This document shows positions 1 through 15,556 of a stretch of 64,000 nt of DNA, one piece after another. The translations under genes and the position numbers were made by a program. The notes beneath the pieces were generated by a model. It did not search any database, was not told where the DNA came from, and worked only from the letters and a program-made list of their open reading frames with translations. The stretch covers positions 1 through 64,000 of the forward strand of contig JAXGGA010005588.1 of NCBI GenBank assembly GCA_038373865.1, in the 5' to 3' direction. The number at the start of each line of letters is the position of its first letter. Position 1 is the first letter of the stretch. Origin of the DNA: Uloborus plumipes. Lineage: Eukaryota; Arthropoda; Arachnida; Araneae; Uloboridae.

Positions 1-1331
1 AAAAAATATGGAGTAAAAGGAAGAAATATCGCAGTCTTAAATTTCTACAAATAATATGTATTGTAACAGTGGAATAGTCGTCTCAACTGGATCTTTTCCA
101 ATTTTGTAATACATTTTATTTTCATTTTCACCTACATATCAATTTTTATTTAAAACATTATATAACTTCCTAGCTATAATGTATCACTATCTAATTACCT
201 CTTTAGTATTGACTGATTGCACAGACATAATCCTTAATTTAAGTTTTTAATACATGCATGTTTGTGTTTGCACCATAAGTTTCTGAAACAAAGTTTTGAA
301 ACCAAAGGAGGAAATTTAATTCATTTTAACTCTTATTTTTTAAACTTATATCCAATTTAATTTCCAACTGCACTTTCATAACTTGAAAATGATCATTGCA
401 ATTAAGGCAATGTTATTCAGTGTTGATATCTTCTTGCTGATGAAAGCGTTCCAAAAAGGGATTATTTTTATTCTCTCCCTCATTAAAAATATAAAAAAAA
501 GAAACTTCTTTTTGTTTCTCTTAGTTGCAAACAATACAATGTGATTTATTTTATTGGCTCTTTATTTTCATGAAGTCTAAAAAATTAGTTTTGAAAAGAA
601 GATTCTGCATTGAATTCGAAAAAAAAAAGATATAAGTGATACCAATTGTTCAATTTTATAACATACAGAAAAATATTATCTTTTAAAAGGTTCATTTTAC
701 AAATTATTTCAAGTGACATAAACATTTGTTCTTTGGCAGTTCAGGGTAGGAATCTGAATTAACTAGCATACGAATTTGAACAATCATTTTCCAACAAAGC
801 TAACTTGAAGAAAACAAAATATTTTACATTTTTGCATACACATACGAAAATAACAACTGAATGCGTACCAATAAAATACGGAAATGTTTGTTTCTGAGAC
901 ATATGGTTGTCGTTTTAATTCCACGAATGAGTAAGAATCAGCATTTTTATTTATTTACTTTGAAAGTTCAACGCGTTCTAAACCACGATATGACCTCCAA
1001 AACAATTATTTAGGTTAAATTATTTAAACATACTTTAGTATTTACAAATCGAGGTAAACTTTTTAACATTTCCATAAACCCTGATAAGTTCCCGCTGATT
1101 TAAATAAGAATTTTCGTTTGGAATTTAGATTCAAACATGGCGCCTTTTACCCATTCGCAGAATAGAGAGACTGTGAACATTCCATGAATTAATATTTTTT
1201 TCAAGCTGCCATTAAAAGCTGTTTTCAAGTTAGAACGATTACATAGTTTTTAGAATACAATTCTGAAATTAAGTACTTACTTATATCTCATTATGATGTT
1301 TTCCTTTCACAACAAAACCGTTGTCAGCTTA
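1..1331. other. AT-rich non-coding sequence
   Basis: No gene, RNA or repeat boundary was recognised. The sequence is AT-rich with short A and T runs and no long open frame. Confidence 0.5.
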
Positions 1332-1388
1332 TTACTTGGTCTTGCCTTGCTTGGCGCCGCCGCCGGCCTTGAAGAATGTCGAGGTCAA
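1332..1388 (-). CDS. possible 3'-terminal exon of an unidentified gene
   Basis: A short GC-rich stretch stands out from its AT-rich surroundings. On the minus strand a CAG that could be a splice acceptor (1389-1391) is followed by 18 codons and TAA (1332-1334). The encoded tail is basic and Gly/Lys-rich, ending AGGGAKQGKTK. The base composition and codon choice (GCC, GGC, AAG, ACC) are unlike the random frames nearby, so a real terminal exon is possible. I do not recognise the protein, and no upstream exon was identified. It could also be a retrocopy remnant or chance. Confidence 0.25.
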   Translation of the reverse strand: MTSTFFKAGGGAKQGKTK

Positions 1389-1795
1389 CTGCGCATGCGT
1401 GAATTGAGAATCGGTAGCAAAGAGCGAAAGTTTCCGTTTTGAAGGAAACAGAAATTTTTCGTCAAAAAATGAAGGAAAATGTACTGTATAATGACCCGAC
1501 TTTTCTGAGAGTGTACACAATTTACATTTTTATAAACGATGTGCTTCATACACAGAGAATTAATAAACTGCTTTGTTGTGTCACACAAGGTTAAATCTAT
1601 TCATTTTGTATGAAAACATTTTTAGTTATAACCAAGATTGAATCATAATTATTCATCACATGCACGCATTTTTTATGAAACAGAAAATTTTCTAAATGTT
1701 AACAGGAAAAAAAATAATCATAGCCGGGGCAATAGATATGGCAGAAATTTATTTTTATTCCCCATTGCGTGTGAAGAAATTGCGCAAAAACTATA
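1389..1795. other. non-coding, nothing recognised
   Basis: AT-rich sequence between the possible exon and the TIR element. The short open frames on both strands resemble nothing known to me. Confidence 0.45.
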
Positions 1796-3479
1796 GGGTG
1801 AGTTCTGGTAAGTGCGTCCACGGGGTAAGTGCGTCCACTGGGAATTATATGAACACTGTCTTGAAATGGCTTCTGCAACACATCGACTATGTTAGATAAC
1901 TGTCTAATGATAATTTCAATAGGTATAATTCAGGCCTAGATTCAATAGACGAAACACAATCAGGGATAACTTAAATGTCTTCAAAAGAACTCTTAAGTAA
2001 AGATTGAGAAGGTTTTGTTTCAGTTTCTCTTGTAGTCATACTAAGCAATTGAAGCCAAGAAATGCAAGTTGTTTCTTTTAAGTAATAGCTACTAATAACA
2101 TACATGGGGTATTCTGATCAAATACTCTAACTAAAATTTGTTTATATGACGGTACGCACTTTCCCTTTCTTTAAAGTAAGGTGGGGGTAAGTGCGTACCA
2201 TTATGATGGGGCAAGTGCGTACCACTATCATGAGGCATATGCGTACTATTATGCGGAGTAAGTGCGTACCATTATGATGAGGCAAGTGTGTACCATTACG
2301 TGAAAAATTCGACTCTCGTAATTCACCTTTAATTTTGCTTATAACTCTTTTATAAACCGATTATAAATCCGACGTTATTTCCATCAAGTATTTATATTAA
2401 CATTGAATGCGGCATAAGATTTCAATTTTATTCATTACCTCTGAAATATATTGGCTTTTAGATATCAGTTAGTAAATTTTTCGTTGAAAATAGCGATCAT
2501 AAGCTATACTTAATTTAAACCAGAATGACAAATGAAGCAATGAAATTAAGTGAAACCATCAATAAGGAACCAACTGATTCAAAAAACGAAGTTGGAGTAA
2601 TGAATAAATTATATTTAAAAAAATTAAGAACACCTTGTGAAAAACTATTTCAATGTACAAGAAAAAAAAAGTACAAGTATCATATCATGATCAATTATTT
2701 TCTTTTTTTGCTCTTTATTTTGTGTTTTTTCTTACTGCTGCTGATTCTAATAAGAAAAATATTTTAAAACCGTATTTATTCAAAAAAAAAAAAAATGAAT
2801 GTTCACTCAGGTCACCTAACGATCTACCATACAAATAGAATTAAAGAAAATCACAGGGGTACGCACTTACAACAGAGCTATTGGACGCACATGTCTCATC
2901 TTACATTTAAGAAGGGGTAAGTGCGAACCCTGGCTTAAACACAGACTGATTAATGTATTTAACCAAAATAAACTATGTAGACTATGAGTGATTATTACTA
3001 AATAAAAACAACTTACATTTGCTCACTTGGTCTTATTAAAAGGACAGAGGAAGAATCACAGACACAACTCTCTCAATCTTCAAATCACAGTTGTTCGCAA
3101 GACACGTGGAATATCACTGATTGCGTTTCATCCATGCAAGCAAGTGCTGATCTCTAGTATTAGGAATTATCCCAAGGCAACTACCTAACATATTTAATAT
3201 GTGCCAGAAGTTTTTTACTGCTCATATTCACATAATTTAAGGTGGACGCACTTACCCCGCTAGGTAGGGAAAGTGCGTACCTTAGAATAGGTGTCATAAA
3301 CCAGGTCACAAAACCTATGCTTATGATTTATTTGACATATTATATGCTTGAAAATCTTAGCAAAGGATCTGGAAAGAAAACTAAAAAAAAATTGTGAGTG
3401 TACAAGATTTTTCAACAGAGCAGCATCCCTGAGAACATGAACTTTGCAAAAAAGGGTACGCACTTACCAGAACTCACCC
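1796..3479. mobile_element. non-autonomous DNA transposon, TA target duplication, GTAAGTGCGTACC subterminal repeats
   Basis: The ends are inverted repeats: GGGTGAGTTCTGGTAAGTGC at 1796 matches the complement of the end at 3460-3479. TA dinucleotides flank both ends (1794-1795 and 3480-3481), fitting a TA target-site duplication. Inside, about a dozen variants of GTAAGTGCGTACC occur in both orientations, for example at about 1808, 1826, 2150, 2187, 2208, 2256, 2858, 2915, 3243, 3267 and 3453. Such repeats look like transposase-binding sites. No transposase is encoded; the short frames inside match nothing I know. Superfamily is not assigned, although a TA duplication is usual for Tc1/mariner/pogo-type elements. 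Confidence 0.75.
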
Positions 3480-3481
3480 TA

Positions 3482-7883
<4,402 letters not shown>

Positions 7884-8075
7884 TGCAAGTTATAATTCCA
7901 CTGTTCATGAGGCACTAATACGCAAGGGTACTGCAGACACGTGTCTGGGCGTTACAAGGAACGCCTTAAGCTCCCAATTTTTCGCGTCGAAAAAGGCGTT
8001 CCTTGTAACTCCGAAACACGTGTATGAAGTATCCCTACATATTAGTGCCTCATGAACGTTGGAATTATAACTTGC
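7884..8075. repeat. small imperfect palindrome related to the 36.6-kb palindrome
   Basis: Two arms of roughly 85-90 bp are inverted around a loop of about 25 bp. The outer ends read GCAAGTTATAATTCCA and its complement. Each arm contains ACACGTGT next to a GGCGTTCCTTGTAAC hairpin, a motif block shared with the palindrome at 36572-37158 (ACACGTGT next to GGGGCTCCTTGTAGCCCC). That suggests the terminal repeat of one retroelement group inserted in inverted orientation. No coding sequence. Confidence 0.65.
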
Positions 8076-8110
8076 GGCCTTTCGTATGTTTTCTTTTCTC
8101 CAACAAGTAA

Positions 8111-8888
8111 CTAGCCGACCCGGCGAACTCTGTTCTGCCTTAAAGGCAATAAATAAGCAAATTTTTGAATTTATTAAGTTTTTTTCATTAGAAAATACAA
8201 AAAAAAAATTAAGTACTTACATTAAACATCCATTATTGTTTCTGTATTTACAACCTATTTTACTGCGCTCCAGAAGCTGTCAGAACATGTGCTTTATGTC
8301 GCCCGGCGACAGAGGCTCAAAAAAGTCTTAGTTAAAAACATAATTTCTTCGGACTGCTTATCAACTGACTGCTCCATCCAAACAAACTTTTGTATATGTA
8401 ATAGTAGTAAGAAGAACAGCCACTTAAATTCAGTCCAGGAGCTATCCCACCAAACGCTTTCCACCTCTCAGCCTCAGAAGTATAAAAACTCTTAAGTGAC
8501 AATTGTTTCTGACAGCTTATCACATATAAATTTCAAGGGAAGTAACGCGTTTGTTTATAATTTACTTCACAAAAAAGTCAAATAACACTGAACGCGCCGC
8601 TAACTTACAACCTGTTTACTACGCTCCGGAAGCTGCCAGAACGTGTGCTTTATGTCGCTCAGCCATGGAGGTGTCAAAAAAGGCTTAGTAAAAAGGCTTA
8701 GTCAATAAGACATTTTAGCTAAATAGATTATTTGCAATAAAAAATATATTGCGATCCTAAATTGAGATAAAAACTATACTATCATTTAAGTTGGACCAAA
8801 CTGAAACTGCGTGCAAAATTTGGTTAAAATCGGTTCAGTAGCTGAGGAGTGGCCACAAACACAGGGACACGTAATTTTTATATATTAA
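8111..8888. repeat. interspersed repeat with internal direct duplication
   Basis: The left end reads CTAGCCGACCCGGCGAAC. The right end is a conserved-looking block containing AAAATCGGTTCAGTAGCTGA and closing with TATATTAAGATA. Such ends recur in many arthropod interspersed repeats. Inside, 8249-8333 and 8605-8690 are diverged direct copies sharing TTACAACCT, TGTGCTTTATGTCGC and AAAAAGTCTTAGT-like blocks. No intact protein is present and the class is uncertain (a retroelement 3' tail or a Helitron-like element). Confidence 0.5.
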
Positions 8889-10617
8889 GATAATAATAAT
8901 ATGAATATGAATATGAGTAATACAGTTCTCATTTTAGTACCCAATTGCAGCTAATCCTTAATTCTCTCTTTCTCTTCTCTGCTAGGAAATGTTTATCTAA
9001 AATACTTATACTGATATACATTTAAAAAATATAGTTATTGTTATTTATTGACATCAATCCATTGTTCACTTCTTTGATTGGCATTGGCCCAGCATTGCCA
9101 ACTATTCATGATTTTGAAAAGATTGTTGGATGTATACATATATATTTAGCATTTAACATTGTCACCAGCTGAGCTGCAACATTGAGGGAATTGTCTTTTT
9201 TTTTTTCAATTAAAGATTGTCATAATCCTATTATTTTGAAACATTCCTAGAAAAGGCTAGCTAGACTTTCTAACTGATTTTTCCCTTTTGATAAATTATT
9301 GGTAAAATGTATCAAATTTACTTTCAAGTGATTTTTCATTTTGTTCATAAAATTCAAGTTAAAGGATGTATGAGCTAAAACTTATATAAAAAACAAAAGT
9401 AATGAATCATATTATAATAAGACACATGAAAACAAGTGAGAATAATTATATGATAGCGATCATAGTTAAAATTCTCGCTATTTGAAAAAAAAAAAAAAAA
9501 AAACGTAAACACAATTCGTGAGTTGTTTTAAGTGAAGAAAAAAATATTCATAACTTCTAACGTTCTTATAATTATTAAGCTACATATATGTCTTCTATAA
9601 TGTATTGGCTGTAAATATCTTATTTTAATTCTATGAAATAATAATTTCAAAACATCAAGATTTTCTAACAACCATTAGTATTTTAAGTAACATCTTCATT
9701 TTTAGGAAAAATACGAATCATTCATTTTAAGGCAAAAAACAAAAAGTTTCATTTCTCCATGATACACTAAAACAGAGACTAATCATTTATTTTCAAAATT
9801 TGGATATTTTCCATGCTCACGATGGCAGAAGAAAACAGTACTCTACTTGGAGCAATTTCAAAACTTGTTTCAATCTCTTAAATTACGGAAAATGTGAAAT
9901 TCCAGAGCTTCTCGGTAATTTAGCTCATGTTATTCACGAAAAGAATTTTAAGCAACGAAACACATCAGCTGCGTTTTACACTTTAAGAAGATCAAACTTT
10001 TTTTAAAATAAGCCATACGTTTTCTGTAAAGAGCTTTCGCATTTTAAACAAAACTGAAATGTTTTAATAATCGCTACCAGCTGTTATTTTTATCATCACA
10101 TTCTCTTAAAACTAGCTCTCAAATTCGTTTTTATTGGAGTAATATTTTTGCCCATGACTTAACAGAAAAATAAATTATTTTTTATAATTCTTTGCAATTT
10201 ATTCTACCTTAAATTTTTGTAATTGTTTCTGGTTTAAGACGGGTTTAGATACAAAAGCAATTTTATAGTATAATGATTTCGAAGAAAGTTTGAGGGGCTT
10301 ATGCAAGCACAATCGTGCTGCTGGTTTTCAATCGATGAAGCATACTGTCAAAACTTAACTTAAACTAAAGTGAGTGCAACGGCATATTGTAAAGCGCACG
10401 ACTCAGATAGGGAGATAACATTATTATGTTTGCTTTATAAATCACAAAACAATGCGGGGTTGTTTTTTTTTTCAAATTAATTACAGAAACTTAGATAAGA
10501 CGTTTTAATTAAACTTTTACGATCACTGACTTTTTTTTCTCTAAAAAATGCAATATTTATCCACATGATAAAGTATAAAGAGGATACAAGTGTATACAAA
10601 TGTGATGTAAGCTATAA
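8889..10617. other. non-coding, nothing recognised
   Basis: AT-rich sequence with an A-run at about 9485. No supported gene or repeat boundary. Confidence 0.45.
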
Positions 10618-12140
10618 TCTATATATATAAAGATGACGGTGTTCGTTTGTCTGTTTGTACGTTTGTAACCGCTGGCCAGAAGCCCCCACAGCACCTACGG
10701 ACCTGAAACTTGGCTCAAAAATTCGAACGTACCCCGCCCTCGTGCACCTCGAAGCCCAAATTTTTAATTTCGAATTAGTTATTTTTAAATTAATTAATTA
10801 GTCTCATTTTTGGTGTATCCACCATAATTGAGGGAGGAAAACCTTCCCCCACCACAAAACATTATATATCGTTGGAGAGGGGGTTTTTTTTCTGAAAAAG
10901 AAAAGTTTTAGCACGTTTCTGTCCGTTAATTAGGATAGGAGATATTAATTAATCAAATTTAGTCAATTTTCAAGGCTTAACTATGTACGCTCAACTATGG
11001 TACTAGGTCCATTTTCCTGATCAGCTGCTCTTTTGTCCTTGAAGTTACTTTGTGGTTAAAATTGTGCGTATAGATTTAAGCCTTGAAAATTTATTCAATT
11101 TGAATGCTTAATATCTCTTATTTCTTTCTTAATTTTCTGTCTTTTTGATTTATTTGGCGAATTGATTTAAACTTTAACATGACTTTAAGTGGAGTTTAAA
11201 AGATGGAGCGCATTTGAACTAAAGGATATAATAATTTTAGTTCAGAGGGGTCGGAGGGAATTTAAATTTATTCAGTTGAATTCCTCAAAATTTGGTGTTA
11301 CCAAAAATGTCAGAATGGAACTATTATTGTTAAAAAAATAGCGATGGCTATCAGCTACTCTTCGTATTTGGCGTGGTAAAGTTTGGCAACAATAGTGATA
11401 TTTACCAAACCTCCCAGCCAGTGAAACACTTCTTTCTCCAAATTAAAGAAAAAGAAAACGCTCTGTGAAGGAACAGTAGTTGTTTGCAGTCTAAAAAGTA
11501 TTTTATTGCATGTTTAAAACATGTATATAATGCCGCCAAACCTAAATTTTTAATAGTTCCATTCTGACATTTTCGGTAACACCGCTATGAAGTTACTCTT
11601 CGTATTTGGCGTCGTAAAGTTTGGCAACAATCTGGAAATTTACCAAACCTGCCAGCCAGGGAAATCTTGCTTATTTGAGGGTTACTGTTATAGATTGTAT
11701 TCACTTCAAAGAGATGGTGCGAAAGACATTATATTTCTTGCCTTTTAATGTTCACATTAAAATCATGGAAGAATGGTTGAGGCTGAGCTACCTGACACAA
11801 TCGGTTCCCTATGTTAATAAATTTAAATTTGGCGACCAATTTTACATTGAAATTACGGTTAAATCGGTGGATTATGTTAAAGTTCAAGGGCAAAATTGCT
11901 GTGTTCGTTGAGAGTTTTCGAAAATCTTGCCACTACAGTTATCTCAAAAGTTCCATTGAAACGTTTATTTGGCGAATTGATTTAAACTTTAATATGACTT
12001 TTAGTGGAATTCAAAAGGTTGGGGAGCACATTTGAATCAAATATAATAATTTTACTTTAGAGGGTTAGAGTGAATTAAACTTATTTAGTTAACTTCCTTT
12101 ACATTTGTTGCACGGGCATCGCCGTGCGGATATAGGAGTA
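10618..12140 (+). mobile_element. Helitron-like element, probably non-autonomous
   Basis: The left end TCTATATATATAAAGATGACGG fits the TC start of many Helitrons. Near the right end is a 6-bp-stem hairpin, GCACGGGCATCGCCGTGC (12110-12127), of the type found just before Helitron 3' ends. The terminal CTRR is not clear here, so the right edge is approximate. Inside, 11154-11292 and 11971-12108 are direct copies (both start ATTTGGCGAATTGATTTAAA), so the element holds an internal duplication or two overlapping insertions. No Rep/helicase coding sequence is visible. Confidence 0.5.
11294..11583. mobile_element. MITE nested in the Helitron-like element
   Basis: It has 33-bp terminal inverted repeats beginning GGTGTTACC and ending GGTAACACC, with one mismatch noted. 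It is 290 bp long and non-coding. A stretch of about 75 bp inside (from about 11354, CTACTCTTCGTATTTGGCGT) recurs as a direct copy just outside the right end (from about 11594). Confidence 0.65.
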
Positions 12141-13490
12141 ATAAATATCTATAACACTCACTATTATTATTTATAAATATTTGTTATTATTTTAATTATT
12201 CATTATTATTACTGTTATTTATTTATCTCTTTATCTATATATATTTATCTTTTTTATTTATTTGTTCTTTTTTGAGTGTTTAATTTGTTTTATTTGACAA
12301 ATGAAGCTTTAACATTTAAAGCTGTAAGTATAACTTTTCATCATGAAACAGCGATTGCTTCGAATGTGTCTTAATACCATGTTTACTTAAAAATGTGATC
12401 CTCAAAAGAGAGGGGGAGCTAAAAGTAAAAGAAAACAGTATGAAAGGATAACTACCGAAGCCTTTTGTTGAAGAAAAAGGAAGGTTTTTGAACTGTGCTT
12501 TTTCTTTTATTTTTCTGTTTAAAAAAATCTTTCATTTTATGTTTTTGCATCGATACATTTTTAAGAATTTGTTTCTCTGCCTTTACTTCCACAACATACA
12601 CAGTGGTTTGGTAAATACTTAGAGTGGAGAATACATGTGTAAACGCACAAAGACACATACGGATCTGTATGTTTCAGAAATGCTTTAGTTTGATTAGTTT
12701 TCAATAACGATTACGATATTACTTTATTTGAATTTTTAATATGTCGTTCAAGAAACGTATCAGCAAAACATTTCATTATTACGAATAATTTGAGCTGGGA
12801 ACCATGTGTAAACTTAACTTGAGGCATTTTTATCATTTTTTTATTAAATCTGTTATTTGTTTTATCATGCAAAATTCTGGGATTGATATTTTAACTAATT
12901 TCCCGATGATGTAGAGACTCTCTGTTCAGAATTGGATGCCGATGAAATGAAATAAATTTCTTTTGTAGGACATAAAGTTGAAACCAAAAACTATATTCTA
13001 CACAAAAGAAATATTGTATTCGTTTCATATCATTTGAAAGTTAGTAAAATACTGCCCCAGATAGTTTTTGTTCGAACTATGAGTGTCAGTTAGAACGGTT
13101 AAAATAAATGTTTTTAAAGGACTCTGTCTGAAACTATTCAATGGTGTTTACATCAACTAATAGAGTTTATCAATTGATTAATTGGCGTCGATAATCAATT
13201 TTTAATTCAACAAAATAAGCGCCGCCTTTTAAAACCTAATAATATTGTTATGTGTTCAGTTTATTTGGTGCCGTAAATCCATCTTGACGAGCTCGACATA
13301 GTTAGAACTCTACCCTATAAGTACCGAATAGTGCTTATGCTTAAAAACTTTGCAAAAGCCTTGCAGAAAATTAGAATTACAATTTAGGGATATAACTGGC
13401 AAAAACTAATTTTAAAAAGTTCATTATTATATGTAATACATATTACGGATTAGCGAGCTTTCAAAGTAAATGTTGGAACAGGGAAGATTT
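12141..13490. other. non-coding, nothing recognised
   Basis: About 1.3 kb of AT-rich DNA without a recognisable gene or element boundary. Confidence 0.45.
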
Positions 13491-13492
13491 TA

Positions 13493-14377
13493 CATGGTGT
13501 GTATTTTAAGTAATGAGAATAAGTCCACAAAAAATAATTTATTAGAGATATCGCTACAAATATTTAGTAGTCTTCAAAATATGCTCCTTGAGCACCTTCA
13601 CACTTCTACAGGAGACATTTCTACGCTTCGTGCGCCCCCTGGAAGTCACCAACTGAAGCATCCTTCAAAGCATGCGTGCAAGCCCTTTTGCCATCATCTA
13701 CGGTCCCGTGGTGGCGCCTTTTGGGGACGGTTTTCACTTTAGGGAAGAGGAGAAGGTCTGCTGGGGGGAGGGGGTCAAGGTCGGGGCTGTAGGGAGACTG
13801 TGGAAGATCTTTTGAAACGGCCTCATGGTTTTGCTTTTGAACGTCCGTTAAAGCTTTTAGCACGAGTTTGTCGCAAATCTTCCTCATCCCAAGATCCTCA
13901 CCGATGATTTTGTGCATAACTATTTTATCCATTCCTAACTGTTCTCCGATCATGCGAACACTTAAACGCAGGTCTGTGTTCAGCAAATTTCGCACACGTT
14001 GCTCGTTTTCTGCGGTTCTTGATGTTGACGTTTGACCTGCACGGGGTTTGTCCTCCACGCTCCCCCGGCCTTCTTTAAACATTTCGTGCCATCTAAAACT
14101 TCAGCTTGCAATAAGCTTTCCCTGCCATAAGCTTGCTGAATCATTTCCACGCAAAATTTGATTTCAATGCTTTGTCTTATTTTGAGCTTGCACACACTTT
14201 TTTTAAAAACGTCTACGCCATGCGTGATAACGCCTCAACTAAAGCCAGCAGGCGACTGCCGAGTGGAGCGTTATCAAGGTCGAAGGCCACACTACCGACT
14301 ACAACCGGTCGGAGCGCCCTGTGGTGCACACCCGCTTCTGAACAAAAATATTCTCATTACTTAAAATACAAACCTTG
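13493..14377 (-). mobile_element. internally deleted mariner element
   Basis: Terminal inverted repeats share TGTATTTTAAGTAATGAG; the outer bases are CATGG on the left and CAAGG on the complemented right end. TA dinucleotides at 13491-13492 and 14378-14379 form the expected target duplication. At 885 bp it is shorter than the usual ~1.3 kb of mariner elements, which agrees with the gap seen in its transposase. Confidence 0.88.
13621..14195 (-). pseudogene. mariner transposase remnant
   Basis: Mariner transposases are DD34D cut-and-paste enzymes with an N-terminal paired helix-turn-helix. Two overlapping frames on the minus strand carry pieces of one protein. The upstream piece (14195 to about 14050) has IKFCVEMIQQAYG and the start of the DNA-binding domain. 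The downstream piece (14082-13621) has KEGRGSVEDKPRAGQ, the HTH region VRMIGEQLGM and the EDLGMRKICDKLV block. The sequence then jumps from the linker straight to PYSPDLDP, the region of the third catalytic Asp. The segment with the first two catalytic Asp residues is missing. A frameshift near the N terminus adds to the damage. Non-functional. Confidence 0.88.
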
Positions 14378-14379
14378 TA

Positions 14380-15164
14380 ATAAAGTAGAGTTTGAAAATT
14401 GTCACTTCCTCTTTTTTTTTTTTTTTTTTTAGCCAATTATTCCAAATAAAAATAACAGAATTGCTTGATCTCAAACATTAAATGCTATAACCAAGTTAAT
14501 CTGAAAACATATTTAGACCTATTTTTTTGCTTTGAAGTACGTTTCTTTAGTTTATTACAGAAATAAAATGATAATAGCAGAAAATATACTATTGAGTACG
14601 CTTTTCATAATGAAAGCGAATTAAGATGCTTGGCTTGACAACCATGGAAAAACTCCCACTGAAGCTTTCCATTTTTTAAAAGAAACTTGTCAACATATTG
14701 CACTTTTTAGTCCACATTAAAGTGTTTATATTTTACTTCTAAATGACACTAAATAAATTTGCAACTCTAATCTTTAAGGTAGCAAAATTATACTTTTATT
14801 TACTTCAAGTCTAACATATGAAGCGTGCTGGATAGCAAATATACGCAATTTAAATGCAATATATTTGCATCACTTCCTGAAATATTTTCCTTACTGTTTA
14901 CCACATATTCCTTCTTTTTATAGATCTTGCGTGGGTGTCTTCAGAGAGAAAGCAATTTCTTATTTAAAGCTGAAAAGTACTGTTGAAACATACAATGTGT
15001 GACATGAACTGGAATAAATGTTACATGGCATTTGAGAAAATCTTTTTTGGTGTAACATGTTGAATAGATTTGAAAGTTACTTTAAAGTAACTTATTTCTT
15101 TTCGACGGTGCAAAACAAACATTTTTTTACCAAAAAGAACATCGGACTACACTTTTAAAAAAAG
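14380..15164. other. non-coding, nothing recognised
   Basis: It begins with a poly-T run (about 14412-14430) and continues as AT-rich sequence without a supported gene. Confidence 0.45.
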
Positions 15165-15556
15165 ATGGTGTTTTAACAGTAAAATACAGCTAATTTTTCA
15201 GCAGTTCTACAGTAATAAACCAAAATAATTGCTAATTTTACAGTAGTAAACTACAATCACTAGTTTATAGTAATAAACTAAAATTACTAGTTTCACAATT
15301 TATTACAGTACATTTTACAGTTTTAAAGTAGAACTTCTGCCGCTAGTATTATAATGTTATTTTTACAGTATAATACAGCTAATTTTGGGATAAAATTGCT
15401 AATTTTACAGTAATAAACTGAAAAATTGCTAGTTTTGCAGCAATAAACTGTAAAATAGCTTGTTTTACAGTTTATTACTGTGCTTTTACAGTTTTAAATT
15501 GGAACCTCGGCTGACAGTATTACACTGTAAAAACAACAGTTTTTTTACAGTGTAAC
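15165..15556. repeat. palindrome-rich minisatellite / MITE-like repeat
   Basis: Variants of TTTTACAGTAATAAACTG and its complement alternate with GCTAATTTTACAG across about 390 bp. The right edge is a hairpin, ACACTGTAAAAA facing TTTTTACAGTGT, with a CAACAG loop (15520-15555). ACACTGTAAAA ends are typical of widespread MITEs. No coding potential. Confidence 0.6.
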
